Below are positions 8,434 through 16,272 of a stretch of 33,362 nucleotides of DNA, in pieces. Source of the DNA: Candidatus Polarisedimenticolaceae bacterium (lineage in GTDB: Bacteria > Pseudomonadota > Gammaproteobacteria > Chromatiales > Chromatiaceae). The stretch spans positions 1 through 33,362 of the forward strand of contig JAKISI010000038.1 of assembly GCA_021648685.1 (NCBI GenBank). Direction: 5' to 3'. A program made the position numbers and the translations under genes. The stretch's first letter is position 1. Every line of letters starts with the position of its first letter. Below the pieces are notes generated by a model that was given only the letters and a program-made list of their open reading frames with translations, ran no database searches and was not told where the DNA came from.

Positions 8434-9390
8434 ATGAGTTATTTAACCAAATCTGTTGCCTTGTGCCTTATGCTCGTTAGCATAACTGGGTGTGCCACTG
8501 CAGCAACAGCCCCCAGCGGTCGCGGTATTCCCATTGTCGTTATGGCTGAGGATTCGGATCCCAATAGTATAAAACGATCCAGCGATATCTTTCGGCGCGT
8601 GATAACTGAGCTACAAGATGTGATGCAGCGCTATGATTATCTTGTGCTTGATGAAGAGTTTATAGCGGGCAAGCTGGGATGGGAAGTCCATGATCGACGC
8701 CCTAAGACTGAGCTTGTCCAGTTTGTTGATTTGGCCATTAAGAGTGGTGATGCTACGTTTTCCCCTCGAGCCATGGTAGTTGTGAAGATCCGCGCCGCTG
8801 AAAAAAATATGAGGTTTGGAACAGCAGCTCAAGTGCGAATCACGGGTGATATCTACGACATCGATTCAAATGCTTATCTCGGTGGATGGGAGGTGCCCGT
8901 TAAGGAATTTCCTGCTCCACGTGGTTGCAGTGGCATATGTATAATTGAAGTAGTAGGTAATAATGCACGCGACCTTGCTACAACACTTGGTGATGTTCTA
9001 CGTAAAAAACTTACCTATACTGCTCGAGGTGATGCAGGCCAGCGCCTATCCAAAGGGCGTGATGATAAGCAGTTGGTAAACCGCTATCTGATCAAGTTCA
9101 AGCACTTTTCTCTGTCAGAAATACTATCCCTGACAGAAGTGCTGGAGACGGAGTTTGATGATTATATCCAGGCTCGTTCACCAGAAGGGGATAGTGCCGT
9201 ATTCAAGTATAACTATGAGAGCTATAAGCGGCCTAACAATATGTTCCGCAGCTTAAATCGCTTACTACTAGCAGCAGGATACCCAGAAGATCAGTTCAAG
9301 GTTATGCTTCGGAACCGTCGGGAGTTCTTCATCGACAAACTCTATGATGCTCCTCCACGCCCAGGCAAAGACGTTCCACGCCTTAGATAA
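8434..9390 (+). CDS. Island lipoprotein of unknown function, two-domain
   Basis: The ATG at 8434 is preferred because GAGGAG sits 7 bases before it; the in-frame ATG at 8419 has no such site. The 318-residue product has the lipobox SITGC with C20 lipidated. Residues from about 30 to 190 alternate strands and helices (IPIVVMAED, AMVVVKIRAAE, ITGDIYDIDSNAYLGGWEVP) in a manner like CsgG/LpoB/TolB-N alpha-beta domains; this is inference. A shorter charged helical domain follows, ending in a segment rich in Y, F, N and R. A strong hairpin terminator begins 18 bases after the stop, so the upstream half of the island probably ends transcription here. Confidence 0.83.
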   Translation: MSYLTKSVALCLMLVSITGCATAATAPSGRGIPIVVMAEDSDPNSIKRSSDIFRRVITELQDVMQRYDYLVLDEEFIAGKLGWEVHDRRPKTELVQFVDLAIKSGDATFSPRAMVVVKIRAAEKNMRFGTAAQVRITGDIYDIDSNAYLGGWEVPVKEFPAPRGCSGICIIEVVGNNARDLATTLGDVLRKKLTYTARGDAGQRLSKGRDDKQLVNRYLIKFKHFSLSEILSLTEVLETEFDDYIQARSPEGDSAVFKYNYESYKRPNNMFRSLNRLLLAAGYPEDQFKVMLRNRREFFIDKLYDAPPRPGKDVPRLR

Positions 9391-9407
9391 GTAAGTGGAG
9401 ATGGGGG

Positions 9408-9443
9408 GCGCACTCTGGCTATAAGTCAGAGTGCGCTTTCTTA
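9408..9443 (+). terminator. Rho-independent terminator
   Basis: A perfect 10-bp stem, GCGCACTCTG (9408-9417) and CAGAGTGCGC (9427-9436), closes a 9-base loop and runs into a T-rich tail TTTCTT. It lies just after the lipoprotein gene ending at 9390. Confidence 0.85.
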
Positions 9444-9507
9444 CGATGTATATAGGGACAGCTCTGCTTTACAGTAATTCGTATTACCTCATCATAATTC
9501 TTATCCT

Positions 9508-9520
9508 AATCCTGCCATAG
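9508..9520 (+). promoter_or_regulatory. Shared upstream motif, site D (AATCCTGCCATAG)
   Basis: This copy lies 43 bases before the ATG at 9563, directly after a terminator, where a new promoter is expected. It shares CCTGCCATA with site A and the outer bases with sites B and C. Confidence 0.35.
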
Positions 9521-9562
9521 ATTAATGTGTCAACCCGTTAAATCTATTGAGGAATTGGAACC

Positions 9563-10021
9563 ATGAAAAAGAACACCGATTTTTATCTTAAAAACAACAA
9601 ACTGCATTCATTAGTTCAAGCACTATTTGTTTGTATGACAGCCGCACTTGTAGCACCAGCTGCCTTTGCGGAAGATACAGACGAGCCTAGCAATGCTGCT
9701 GAAAAGAAAGAGGTTGTGATTGTTATCAATAATTGCCAACAAGAAGTTGCGGTTCCAGCGAGCAAACAAGATGTCAGAATTATTCTGCCAAAACACACAG
9801 GCAGAAAATGTCAGGATAGTGCTGCTGAGGATTCTGAGCATAATAACGGCAAAGAGCCATGGCATGCGGTGGGTGCTGATAGCTGCTTGGCGCCTTTCGC
9901 TTCACAATTGGAGCGCCTTGACTGTCAGTCATGGCAGCTACGCCAGCGATACTCAGAAGCAACAGCACGCTATAAGGCACGGATCAATCAGACTTTCCGT
10001 AACAAACATTGGGAAGACTGA
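9563..10021 (+). CDS. Small island periplasmic protein with four cysteines
   Basis: The 152-residue product has a Sec signal cleaved after AFA at residue 36. The mature protein is about 116 residues. It contains four cysteines (C58, C83, C108, C121), enough for two disulfides, and ends in a charged helix from about residue 115 to 148 (LERLDCQSWQLRQRYSEATA). The ribosome site is GAGGAA about 10 bases before the ATG. I do not recognise the family. It is the first gene after the terminator at 9408-9443 and carries the shared motif upstream. The 212 bases that follow before the next gene hold no feature I can support. Confidence 0.78.
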   Translation: MKKNTDFYLKNNKLHSLVQALFVCMTAALVAPAAFAEDTDEPSNAAEKKEVVIVINNCQQEVAVPASKQDVRIILPKHTGRKCQDSAAEDSEHNNGKEPWHAVGADSCLAPFASQLERLDCQSWQLRQRYSEATARYKARINQTFRNKHWED

Positions 10022-10233
10022 TGTTAGCTACTTGGACGCAGGAAAAGCAGCAACTCGGCAATATGGCAGCACAGGAATAATGAATAAAATGGCCTATGTA
10101 TGGTTACGATAAATGACGCCAGTTTATTTAGTGCATGCTCGTTAGTTAGGCTAGTTAATATCCACAAGTAATATAGATTCACTTAGGATTATCTAAATGT
10201 ATTTTTCATTAACAAAAAATAAGGAGCCTCTAA

Positions 10234-10626
10234 ATGACAAGTCAAGATGATAAAGATTGGGAGGAATACCAGCTTGGGCAGCAAGGGACACCCACAGGTT
10301 CCATGCATAATCAAATGGGCTTAAATTATCGACCGAAATCTGCACATGTAAACCAACAGAGCAAAAAGACTAAACAGCAGACAAAAACTAAATCACCCAG
10401 CAGTGCGGGCAATGAGGACTTTAATGTTTTCTTTGCGGTAATAGCATTTATTGGTACTGCCATTTATCTATATAACCCTCCTGACGAAAATGGTGTAGCA
10501 TCACTGATTGGAGCTGGCATTGTTAGCCTTTTAGCAGGAAAGTTCTATAAGTTTATAATTGCCATAGCAATTTTTATTGGATTTATATTTATTTTTGGTG
10601 CTGTTAACGAGGGCGGCAGCAATTAA
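10234..10626 (+). CDS. Small membrane protein with three TM segments
   Basis: The 130-residue product has a soluble, Q/K/S-rich N-terminal half (1-60) and then three hydrophobic segments at about 64-80, 88-103 and 106-122. A good ribosome site AAGGAG lies about 8 bases before the ATG. No signal peptide is present, so the polar N-terminal region is probably cytoplasmic. I do not recognise the family. By position it may be a membrane partner of the three proteins encoded next. Confidence 0.8.
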   Translation: MTSQDDKDWEEYQLGQQGTPTGSMHNQMGLNYRPKSAHVNQQSKKTKQQTKTKSPSSAGNEDFNVFFAVIAFIGTAIYLYNPPDENGVASLIGAGIVSLLAGKFYKFIIAIAIFIGFIFIFGAVNEGGSN

Positions 10627-10719
10627 CTCGGATAATTTACAGCTGTGTTTGGCGACGATATGCCTTTCACCCAGTGATTTTGAAATCTATTACATATGGC
10701 CAGAGTACTGGAGACAAGC

Positions 10720-12405
10720 ATGAGTGCTCGTATGTATGTGATTGAGGGCGGCATCCATGACGGCTTTCGGCAAATCCTATTTAGTATTTTTAGCACAGAG
10801 GTTGCATCAGCTTCTGATGCAATGGGAAATGGAAGTGATAGTCCCACTCTAAAGTATGCTGATAGTGATAGGGACGCCTTTGTTACCCTCTTGTTCGGTC
10901 GTAACCTTCGAGACCACGTCCTCTGGCTGAGCCACCTGATTCGAGCAGCAAGCTCTCTGAAAGGGGGGTACTTAAGCCTATTCTTTGGCCCCCCTGCTCG
11001 AGTACAATCTGCTAAAGCATTGTTTCAGAATGCAGGCTGCCATGCCAACAGTAAGCCTGTCAGTCTGTCTGGAAATCAGCTTTCAGTTGCCTATGAGGAT
11101 GGTGTATACGTATTGCACTTGAAGTATGTCAACTCATTGATTGCACTCTTTGAACTCATGCTCGAGTTAGATTTTGATGTGGTACAACCAATTTTTGACA
11201 AGATTGCATTGGGTGCGAAGACAAAGTCTGAGGTTGTCTCACAGACAAAAATTTTACAGCCGATACTTGTTAATTATTTAAATCGCCATTTGCCCACTCG
11301 GCAAGCTGCACGTAAACAAGCCGCAATAATTCAATATCTTGAGGAGTATGCAGATGGAGCTCTCTCCTCTGAATCAATTTCAGATGCTCATGTGCTGGGA
11401 TTCTGGCAAGAAGCCATCAAACACGAATTGGCAGATTTCAAAACATATGGCTCGGTGGTTGAGTGTTTTGAGAATCTGTTCGAGGCTGTAATCCGTGGCC
11501 AGATATTAAGGCAGTCTGAACAATCCTTTGCAATTGATAGTGTCTATAACAATCAACGATCGGCTGGCGGCATGTACACAGAGGGGCTTGCTGCCAATAT
11601 TAATGAAGTGGGTGATAGCAAAGAGTTGATTAGAGAGTTGGAGCTAGCCAAGGACTCAGGTATTCGCTATTTCACTTCAGCCAAACAGATCAAAGCACTC
11701 CAGCTCTTGCTTTCTTATCGTGAATCTATTGTGTATCGACCACTAACCTTCCTCCGATACATTGTGTTTGGAGGACACCAAGCCAAAATTAGTAACACCC
11801 TCAGGCGCAAACAACAGTCAGAAATTATTCAGGATCTGATTGAAATGGGGTCAACGCTGACTTATGAAGATTTACACACTGAATTTAATAGTTATGTAGA
11901 AGCGCTTCGCCAGGCTGGAGCATCTGTAGCCCACCTGCTCCTAACAGCAGAAAGACCCCAGGCACTCTATTTTTTATCCGACATACTGAAGCATGTAGAT
12001 GTAGTTGAGGAGCTGCCCGGACTATCAATACAAGCGATTCTGGCAGCTGAGATCGATTGGGGAGATGCACATTCAAGCGCCCATGAGATATTAACTGAGC
12101 GGTGCCTTGACCTGCTTTCCAGTGAGAGCACTGTAGGCTGTAAAGCGCGTGCAAAATTACAGCAGGCATTTTCTAGAATCAAGCGTGCTGGCTTCTCTGA
12201 AGATGTTTTGCTTAACACTGGGTTATTGGATTTACATGCAGAAGGCGCCCCTGTACTTGCTGAAACGCTACACTTGGCAGAGCTTGCGCTCACAAAAATA
12301 TTGCAAGTACCAGAAAAGAATTTGAGCTTGGAAATGGCATATTCTGATGATAAAAAAATATTCCAGGACTCGTTTAAAAGAATTTATGGAGGCATATCAT
12401 GGTAA
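10720..12405 (+). CDS. Large cytosolic helical protein, unknown family
   Basis: I chose the ATG at 10720, where GGAG lies 6 bases upstream; an in-frame ATG at 10696 has no ribosome site. The 561-residue protein lacks signal or TM segments and appears almost entirely helical, with many L, A and E residues. It has no nucleotide-binding loop that I can find. The N-terminus (SARMYVIEGGIHDGFRQILFS) may be a small alpha-beta domain, and the YLSLFFGPPARVQSAKALF segment also looks strand-rich. Its stop overlaps the next start by 7 bases, so this gene and the following two form a tight operon. By analogy with other three-gene membrane systems it could be a cytosolic sensor or scaffold; this is a guess. 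Confidence 0.85.
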   Translation: MSARMYVIEGGIHDGFRQILFSIFSTEVASASDAMGNGSDSPTLKYADSDRDAFVTLLFGRNLRDHVLWLSHLIRAASSLKGGYLSLFFGPPARVQSAKALFQNAGCHANSKPVSLSGNQLSVAYEDGVYVLHLKYVNSLIALFELMLELDFDVVQPIFDKIALGAKTKSEVVSQTKILQPILVNYLNRHLPTRQAARKQAAIIQYLEEYADGALSSESISDAHVLGFWQEAIKHELADFKTYGSVVECFENLFEAVIRGQILRQSEQSFAIDSVYNNQRSAGGMYTEGLAANINEVGDSKELIRELELAKDSGIRYFTSAKQIKALQLLLSYRESIVYRPLTFLRYIVFGGHQAKISNTLRRKQQSEIIQDLIEMGSTLTYEDLHTEFNSYVEALRQAGASVAHLLLTAERPQALYFLSDILKHVDVVEELPGLSIQAILAAEIDWGDAHSSAHEILTERCLDLLSSESTVGCKARAKLQQAFSRIKRAGFSEDVLLNTGLLDLHAEGAPVLAETLHLAELALTKILQVPEKNLSLEMAYSDDKKIFQDSFKRIYGGISW

Positions 12406-12968
12406 GAACTTGGAACAACTCCACTGCTGACGAGCAGGAGGCGATTGGTCATGAATTTGCTTTACAAGAGGCCATCCGCCTGTACTCAAGCGATGAACAA
12501 AAAACCAAACCTAAGAGTAGCACTATCCGTCCTACAAGCCATGAGTTAGCACTATACCTTCAAGGACAAGGAAATCTAAGTAGCAAGGTGCTCCTTCCCC
12601 TACTACAGCGTGATGCCGTACTCAAAAGGAAATTTGAGTGGCTACTGTCACACTATGCACTTGTTTCAGTGCCAAGTGCAGCAGCTGCGGCAAGTACAGC
12701 AGCTGTATTAGAACGCCCTCTACCAGATGGAGGTAGCTTGCAAATCATACCCTCCAATGCTAACTCACAGCAGGTGCATCTGGTTATTGAACTGCCAGCT
12801 TTTCTACAAAATAAGGAACCCCACTATCTGTTTATACGGCTAGGTTATAATACGTACTCTCTTACGCTACCATCACCATTAGATGGCAAAGTGATGCAAC
12901 TAATGTCAATAGACAACCCTGCTATCATCGCTTTGCGCAATGCGCAAAGTACGCTTGATCTGGTCTAA
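12399..12968 (+). CDS. Cytosolic 189-aa protein, two domains joined by an Ala-rich linker
   Basis: The product has a helical first half (residues 1-90) and a strand-rich second half (about 105-189: SLQIIPSNANSQQVHLVIEL, then HYLFIRLGYNTYSLTLP). They are joined by an alanine/serine linker SAAAAASTAA at about 97-106. It has no signal or TM segment. The start overlaps the previous stop by 7 bases, and the next gene begins two bases after its stop, so the three are co-translated. The C-terminal beta domain could bind the Lon-like domain encoded next. No family is recognised. Confidence 0.8.
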   Translation: MVRTWNNSTADEQEAIGHEFALQEAIRLYSSDEQKTKPKSSTIRPTSHELALYLQGQGNLSSKVLLPLLQRDAVLKRKFEWLLSHYALVSVPSAAAAASTAAVLERPLPDGGSLQIIPSNANSQQVHLVIELPAFLQNKEPHYLFIRLGYNTYSLTLPSPLDGKVMQLMSIDNPAIIALRNAQSTLDLV

Positions 12969-12970
12969 GC

Positions 12971-14299
12971 ATGTTCCAAGCCCTAATTGCTACTACCGAA
13001 GGTACAGTTGAGATCGAGATGATTTCGGAAGAATCATCAGGTGTGCTCTGCTGCGCAACAGAAGGTCTGGCAACAACTGATGAACTCCCACTCAGTCGCT
13101 CCTACCAAAAGTTTGTGACCAGACCAACTGGCGTGGTGGGAAAGCTTACCGGGCATGAGAGCTATCGTCTCTGCCTTTCCCGCTCTATTGATACTGGATC
13201 CAGCTGGCAACTCCCTGTATATCTGGCCCATTGGCTTAAGTACCATAACCAGCTCTATGAACGCCTGCGCCCTGGCAAGACAGTGGCCCCCAAAGCTATC
13301 ATTTGGGCAACCGGGGAGGTCAACTATCATCTCCAGGTTGAATCAGTTGGCGGCCTCAATCACAAACTTTCTCATTTGGTACAGTGGTTGCAACAGAATA
13401 TCTGTAAACCCATACCCATCCTCGTGGTTGTACCTCATGATTGTGTTGCATCAGCGAAAGCATATCTGGATAAATTATTGGACAGTTCGTTTGATATTCG
13501 CATCATTGGACTTAAACAAGTTGATACCCCAGAACAGATCTTTGATGATCTACTCTTACATCCAGACAACTCAGCCAGCACCAGTGAGAAGAGCGGAGAT
13601 ACCACCCTTGAGCTTGAAGATAAGACCAAACGGCATGAACATGGCGGTCTTCTAGTTCACAGGGTCGGTATATTTCTAGGGCTTGCTGCTTTTTTTCTAT
13701 TGATCGGGTACACCATCTTTGAAGGCGGTTCAACTCAAGACCCTAATCACCCCCCCCCCCGTATTATAGAGTCAAGTACAATTGCAAGCTTGCCTGATGG
13801 AGCTGCACTTGAAGTTTTTATTGAACACCGTGCAGGAACAGAATCCTGTTTTTCGATGACTGAAACACGCACAGCTTTTAGGGAGAGTTACCAAGATATC
13901 CCACATCCAATTCCCGCTGTACTGAAGATACGCACCGATGAGTCGGCATGCCGTATTACGCTATTGATTCATAACCGTGGGTCAACAAGCCTCAGCGGCC
14001 TGTTAATGCCTACTGAAGAGCTCCTAGATTCAGTAAATGCAGAGGGGGCCCTTCCTATTTTCACAAAGGAGGTGCGCTCAGCTGTTTTGCTGGATCGAAC
14101 AGAACCAGGTGGCATGAGCTACATTACTGGATCGCTCATGCGTTTGATACTAGCACCTACATCTACAGCTGACCTGAAGGGGATACTGGATAACAAATCC
14201 ACTCACGGAAGTGCATTAAATTCTAATTTAGGTACAGGACTTATTTGGATGCGGGATGTGCAGGCTATAGTGGAACGTGCAATAAAACCCACCAATTAA
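12971..14299 (+). CDS. Membrane protein with cytoplasmic Lon-like (S16) protease domain
   Basis: The 442-residue protein divides into three. Residues 1-197 resemble the proteolytic domain of Lon. SIDTGSSWQLP (72-82) lines up with the Lon DGPSAGIT serine loop, and ATGEV followed by VESVGGLNHKL (123-133) lines up with Lon TGEI and PIGGLKEKL, placing K132 on the catalytic lysine. ILVVVPHD and FDIRIIGLKQVDTPEQIF match the final strands of the Lon domain. No AAA+ module is present. One TM segment follows at about 232-250. Residues 251-442 are then outside the cytoplasm, with a pair of cysteines (C293 and C327). An 11-C run encodes the HPPPR stretch just after the TM. The serine could be S77 or S78, and activity is not certain. 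Confidence 0.85.
   Translation: MFQALIATTEGTVEIEMISEESSGVLCCATEGLATTDELPLSRSYQKFVTRPTGVVGKLTGHESYRLCLSRSIDTGSSWQLPVYLAHWLKYHNQLYERLRPGKTVAPKAIIWATGEVNYHLQVESVGGLNHKLSHLVQWLQQNICKPIPILVVVPHDCVASAKAYLDKLLDSSFDIRIIGLKQVDTPEQIFDDLLLHPDNSASTSEKSGDTTLELEDKTKRHEHGGLLVHRVGIFLGLAAFFLLIGYTIFEGGSTQDPNHPPPRIIESSTIASLPDGAALEVFIEHRAGTESCFSMTETRTAFRESYQDIPHPIPAVLKIRTDESACRITLLIHNRGSTSLSGLLMPTEELLDSVNAEGALPIFTKEVRSAVLLDRTEPGGMSYITGSLMRLILAPTSTADLKGILDNKSTHGSALNSNLGTGLIWMRDVQAIVERAIKPTN
13750..13760 (+). repeat. Poly-C tract of 11 within the Lon-like gene
   Basis: Eleven consecutive C residues lie in the codons for HPPPR right after the TM segment. Loss of one C gives GTA TTA TAG, a stop three codons on. Gain of one C leads to a TGA about twelve codons on. 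Either slip would leave the cytoplasmic domain and TM segment but delete the outer domain. This is the usual layout of a phase-variable homopolymer, though no switching is shown. Confidence 0.9.
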
Positions 14300-14359
14300 G
14301 TACAAATACTTAGTATTTTAGACGTCCTGAAATCACAGCATTGAATAGGTCTAAACAGT

Positions 14360-14374
14360 AAGGAGGATAGAGTG
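14360..14374 (+). promoter_or_regulatory. Strong ribosome site deciding a GTG start
   Basis: AAGGAGG at 14360-14366 is a full anti-16S match and lies 5 bases before the GTG at 14372. This sets the subtilisin start even though several ATG codons are in frame just downstream. Confidence 0.8.
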
Positions 14375-15871
14375 ACTATAAAAAATAGAGCATGTTTTAG
14401 CTGTCAAAATCTCATGCAGCGAATAAGCAGTATGTACAAAATGAGGCAAATATCACAACTTCTCAGTATGTGGGGTATGGTTCTGCTGCTAGTCACGCAC
14501 ACCACGGTCTTTGCTGGTACAGATGACTTTGATGATTTGATGCTACGAACAAGTTCCGCAAAAACAGTATCGGTTCTTGTGACTGGTTGGCAAGCCATAA
14601 CGGGTGATGAGCCTCTGCCGGGTGCTGAGCAGAATCCAGATGCATGGATGTCAATCACTGGCGATGAGTTTGTTAAGAAGCTAAATAAGGCCTCAAACCA
14701 GGTCAAGGTGACAAGGCGTTATAAGAAGATACCAGTAATTGCTATGCAAATGGATGCTGCTGCATTGTCTGCTGCAAAAGCCCAAAGCTCATCGGTGCAG
14801 ATCTGGGATGATATTGAACTTCATCCTCAACTTGTGGAAAGCACACGCCTGATCAGTGCGGATGCGGCATGGCGTGCTGGTTACACAGGAAAAGGACTGG
14901 CTGTTGTTGTGATCGATTCCGGTACAGATACGGCTCACCCGTTTTTCAACAACAAGGCCGTTTTAGAAGCCTGTTTTGCAGACAAGTGTCCAAATGGTGC
15001 ACATGAAATGATTGGCAAAGGCGCTGCAAAACCTGTCGGCGCACATGGTACTCACGTTGCTGGAATAGTGCTCGGAAATCTGGGGCCAGGTAAGTTGTCT
15101 GGAGTTGGACCGGAACTAAGCCTTATAGCCGTCAACGTATTTAATAAAAATGTCAAAAGGAATGGGGAGACAAATGCCAACAATATTTTGGCGGCACTAG
15201 ATTTTATTCTGACTGTAGCTGAAAAGAACCCCGCTTCTATTGGTGCAGTAAATATGAGTCTAGGTGCCCCACGTAAAGAAACTGGCATTTGTCGTCATGA
15301 TGCCTTTGACTTGGCATCTAGCTTGTTTAAGAAAGCTGGAATTCCTGTCATTGTTGCAACAGGGAATGATGGCACAGCGAATGCATCTGCTCCGGTTGGA
15401 TGGCCTGCTTGTATAAAAGGCTTTGTAAGTGTTGGTGCCATTACAAAGCATAACCAAGTTGCTTCATTTTCCAACAGTGGGTCAACCCTGGACTTCCTGG
15501 CTCCTGGTGTTGATATTTTATCATCGGTTCCTTTGATGTCGAAGCAACAGACCGCTTACCAACGATTTCCTGGTACATCAATGGCTGCCCCTCATGTTGC
15601 AGGAGCAATAGCACTTTTAAAACAGGCTGCCCCAGGACGCACTGTAGATGAGTTGGTGTTTGCGCTTAAAAAATCTGGAACACCGGTGCGTGATATTCGT
15701 ACAGGCATAGTTACTCCTGTGATCAATATAGCTCGTGCGATTGCTTTAATGAATGGTGGAGGAAAACCACCCAAAGCAGATCCACCCAAGACAACACCTG
15801 TTAAACCTGCTCCCCCGCAGCAAGATAAGCCAAACAAGAGGAAAGACAGATGGAATGTAATTACCGGTTAA
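14372..15871 (+). CDS. Secreted subtilisin-like serine protease (S8) with own propeptide
   Basis: The 499-residue product begins at GTG 14372. A hydrophobic export segment spans about 30-47, with cleavage expected after VFA at 48; the n-region is unusually long and contains two cysteines. Residues about 64-151 look like an I9 propeptide (VSVLVTG at its start, YKKIPVIAMQM in its middle). The S8 domain follows with D182 (IDSG), H225 (HGTHVAG), the oxyanion N332 (ATGND) and S403 (GTSMAAPHVAG), so all catalytic residues are present. The last 35 residues are a proline- and lysine-rich tail (PPKADPPKTTPVKPAPP) that could sit in or near the cell wall. The 3' end overlaps the I9-like lipoprotein gene by 22 bases. 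Substrate unknown. Confidence 0.95.
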   Translation: MTIKNRACFSCQNLMQRISSMYKMRQISQLLSMWGMVLLLVTHTTVFAGTDDFDDLMLRTSSAKTVSVLVTGWQAITGDEPLPGAEQNPDAWMSITGDEFVKKLNKASNQVKVTRRYKKIPVIAMQMDAAALSAAKAQSSSVQIWDDIELHPQLVESTRLISADAAWRAGYTGKGLAVVVIDSGTDTAHPFFNNKAVLEACFADKCPNGAHEMIGKGAAKPVGAHGTHVAGIVLGNLGPGKLSGVGPELSLIAVNVFNKNVKRNGETNANNILAALDFILTVAEKNPASIGAVNMSLGAPRKETGICRHDAFDLASSLFKKAGIPVIVATGNDGTANASAPVGWPACIKGFVSVGAITKHNQVASFSNSGSTLDFLAPGVDILSSVPLMSKQQTAYQRFPGTSMAAPHVAGAIALLKQAAPGRTVDELVFALKKSGTPVRDIRTGIVTPVINIARAIALMNGGGKPPKADPPKTTPVKPAPPQQDKPNKRKDRWNVITG

Positions 15872-16272
15872 ATGGTTCAGCAAAATCCTGCAAAGTCACC
15901 CCATTATCACTGCTACTTCAGTTGGGTACGATTCTGATGCTTGGCGCTCTTTATGGTTGTGCCAGCAACAGCACAGAAAATATTCCCGGTAAACATGTAG
16001 AAGCAGGGCAGGTACGAGTCCTAGTCAATCTAGTAGTTGAACCACAAGAAATGGGAGAAGGATACGATTCTAAAGCCATCAAGAATGTCCAAAATCGAGT
16101 TATCAAGCAGTTGCGTGCCAGCATGCCATCTGAGGACTATGATATTGTCCGTAGCTATCGATTAATCCCAGTGATGGCTTTTTCTGCAAATGCCGAAATA
16201 CTTCTGCATCTTTTACAGATGCCTGAAGTCCGTTCAATAGAGCCTGATCTAGAAATGAAAGGCTTCGATTAA
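15850..16272 (+). CDS. Lipoprotein resembling a stand-alone subtilisin propeptide/inhibitor (I9)
   Basis: The 140-residue product has an export signal with a lipobox ending LYGC (C37); a tyrosine at the -2 position is uncommon but tolerated. Residues about 52-136 follow the I9 pattern. A first strand VRVLVNLVVEP is followed by a helix with VQNRVIKQL, then SYRLIPVMAFSANAEILLHLL, and the ending MPEVRSIEPDLE. I9 domains fold and inhibit subtilisins, and here one is tethered to the membrane beside the S8 gene. GAGG lies 7 bases before the ATG at 15850, inside the protease gene, so translation is coupled. It could act as inhibitor, chaperone or anchor. It is the last gene of the island. Confidence 0.85.
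   Translation: MECNYRLNGSAKSCKVTPLSLLLQLGTILMLGALYGCASNSTENIPGKHVEAGQVRVLVNLVVEPQEMGEGYDSKAIKNVQNRVIKQLRASMPSEDYDIVRSYRLIPVMAFSANAEILLHLLQMPEVRSIEPDLEMKGFD

Noticed and set aside
9720-10112. Second frame across the four-cysteine protein gene
   Set aside because: It has no ribosome site or signal and overlaps a gene with a clear signal peptide and ribosome site.
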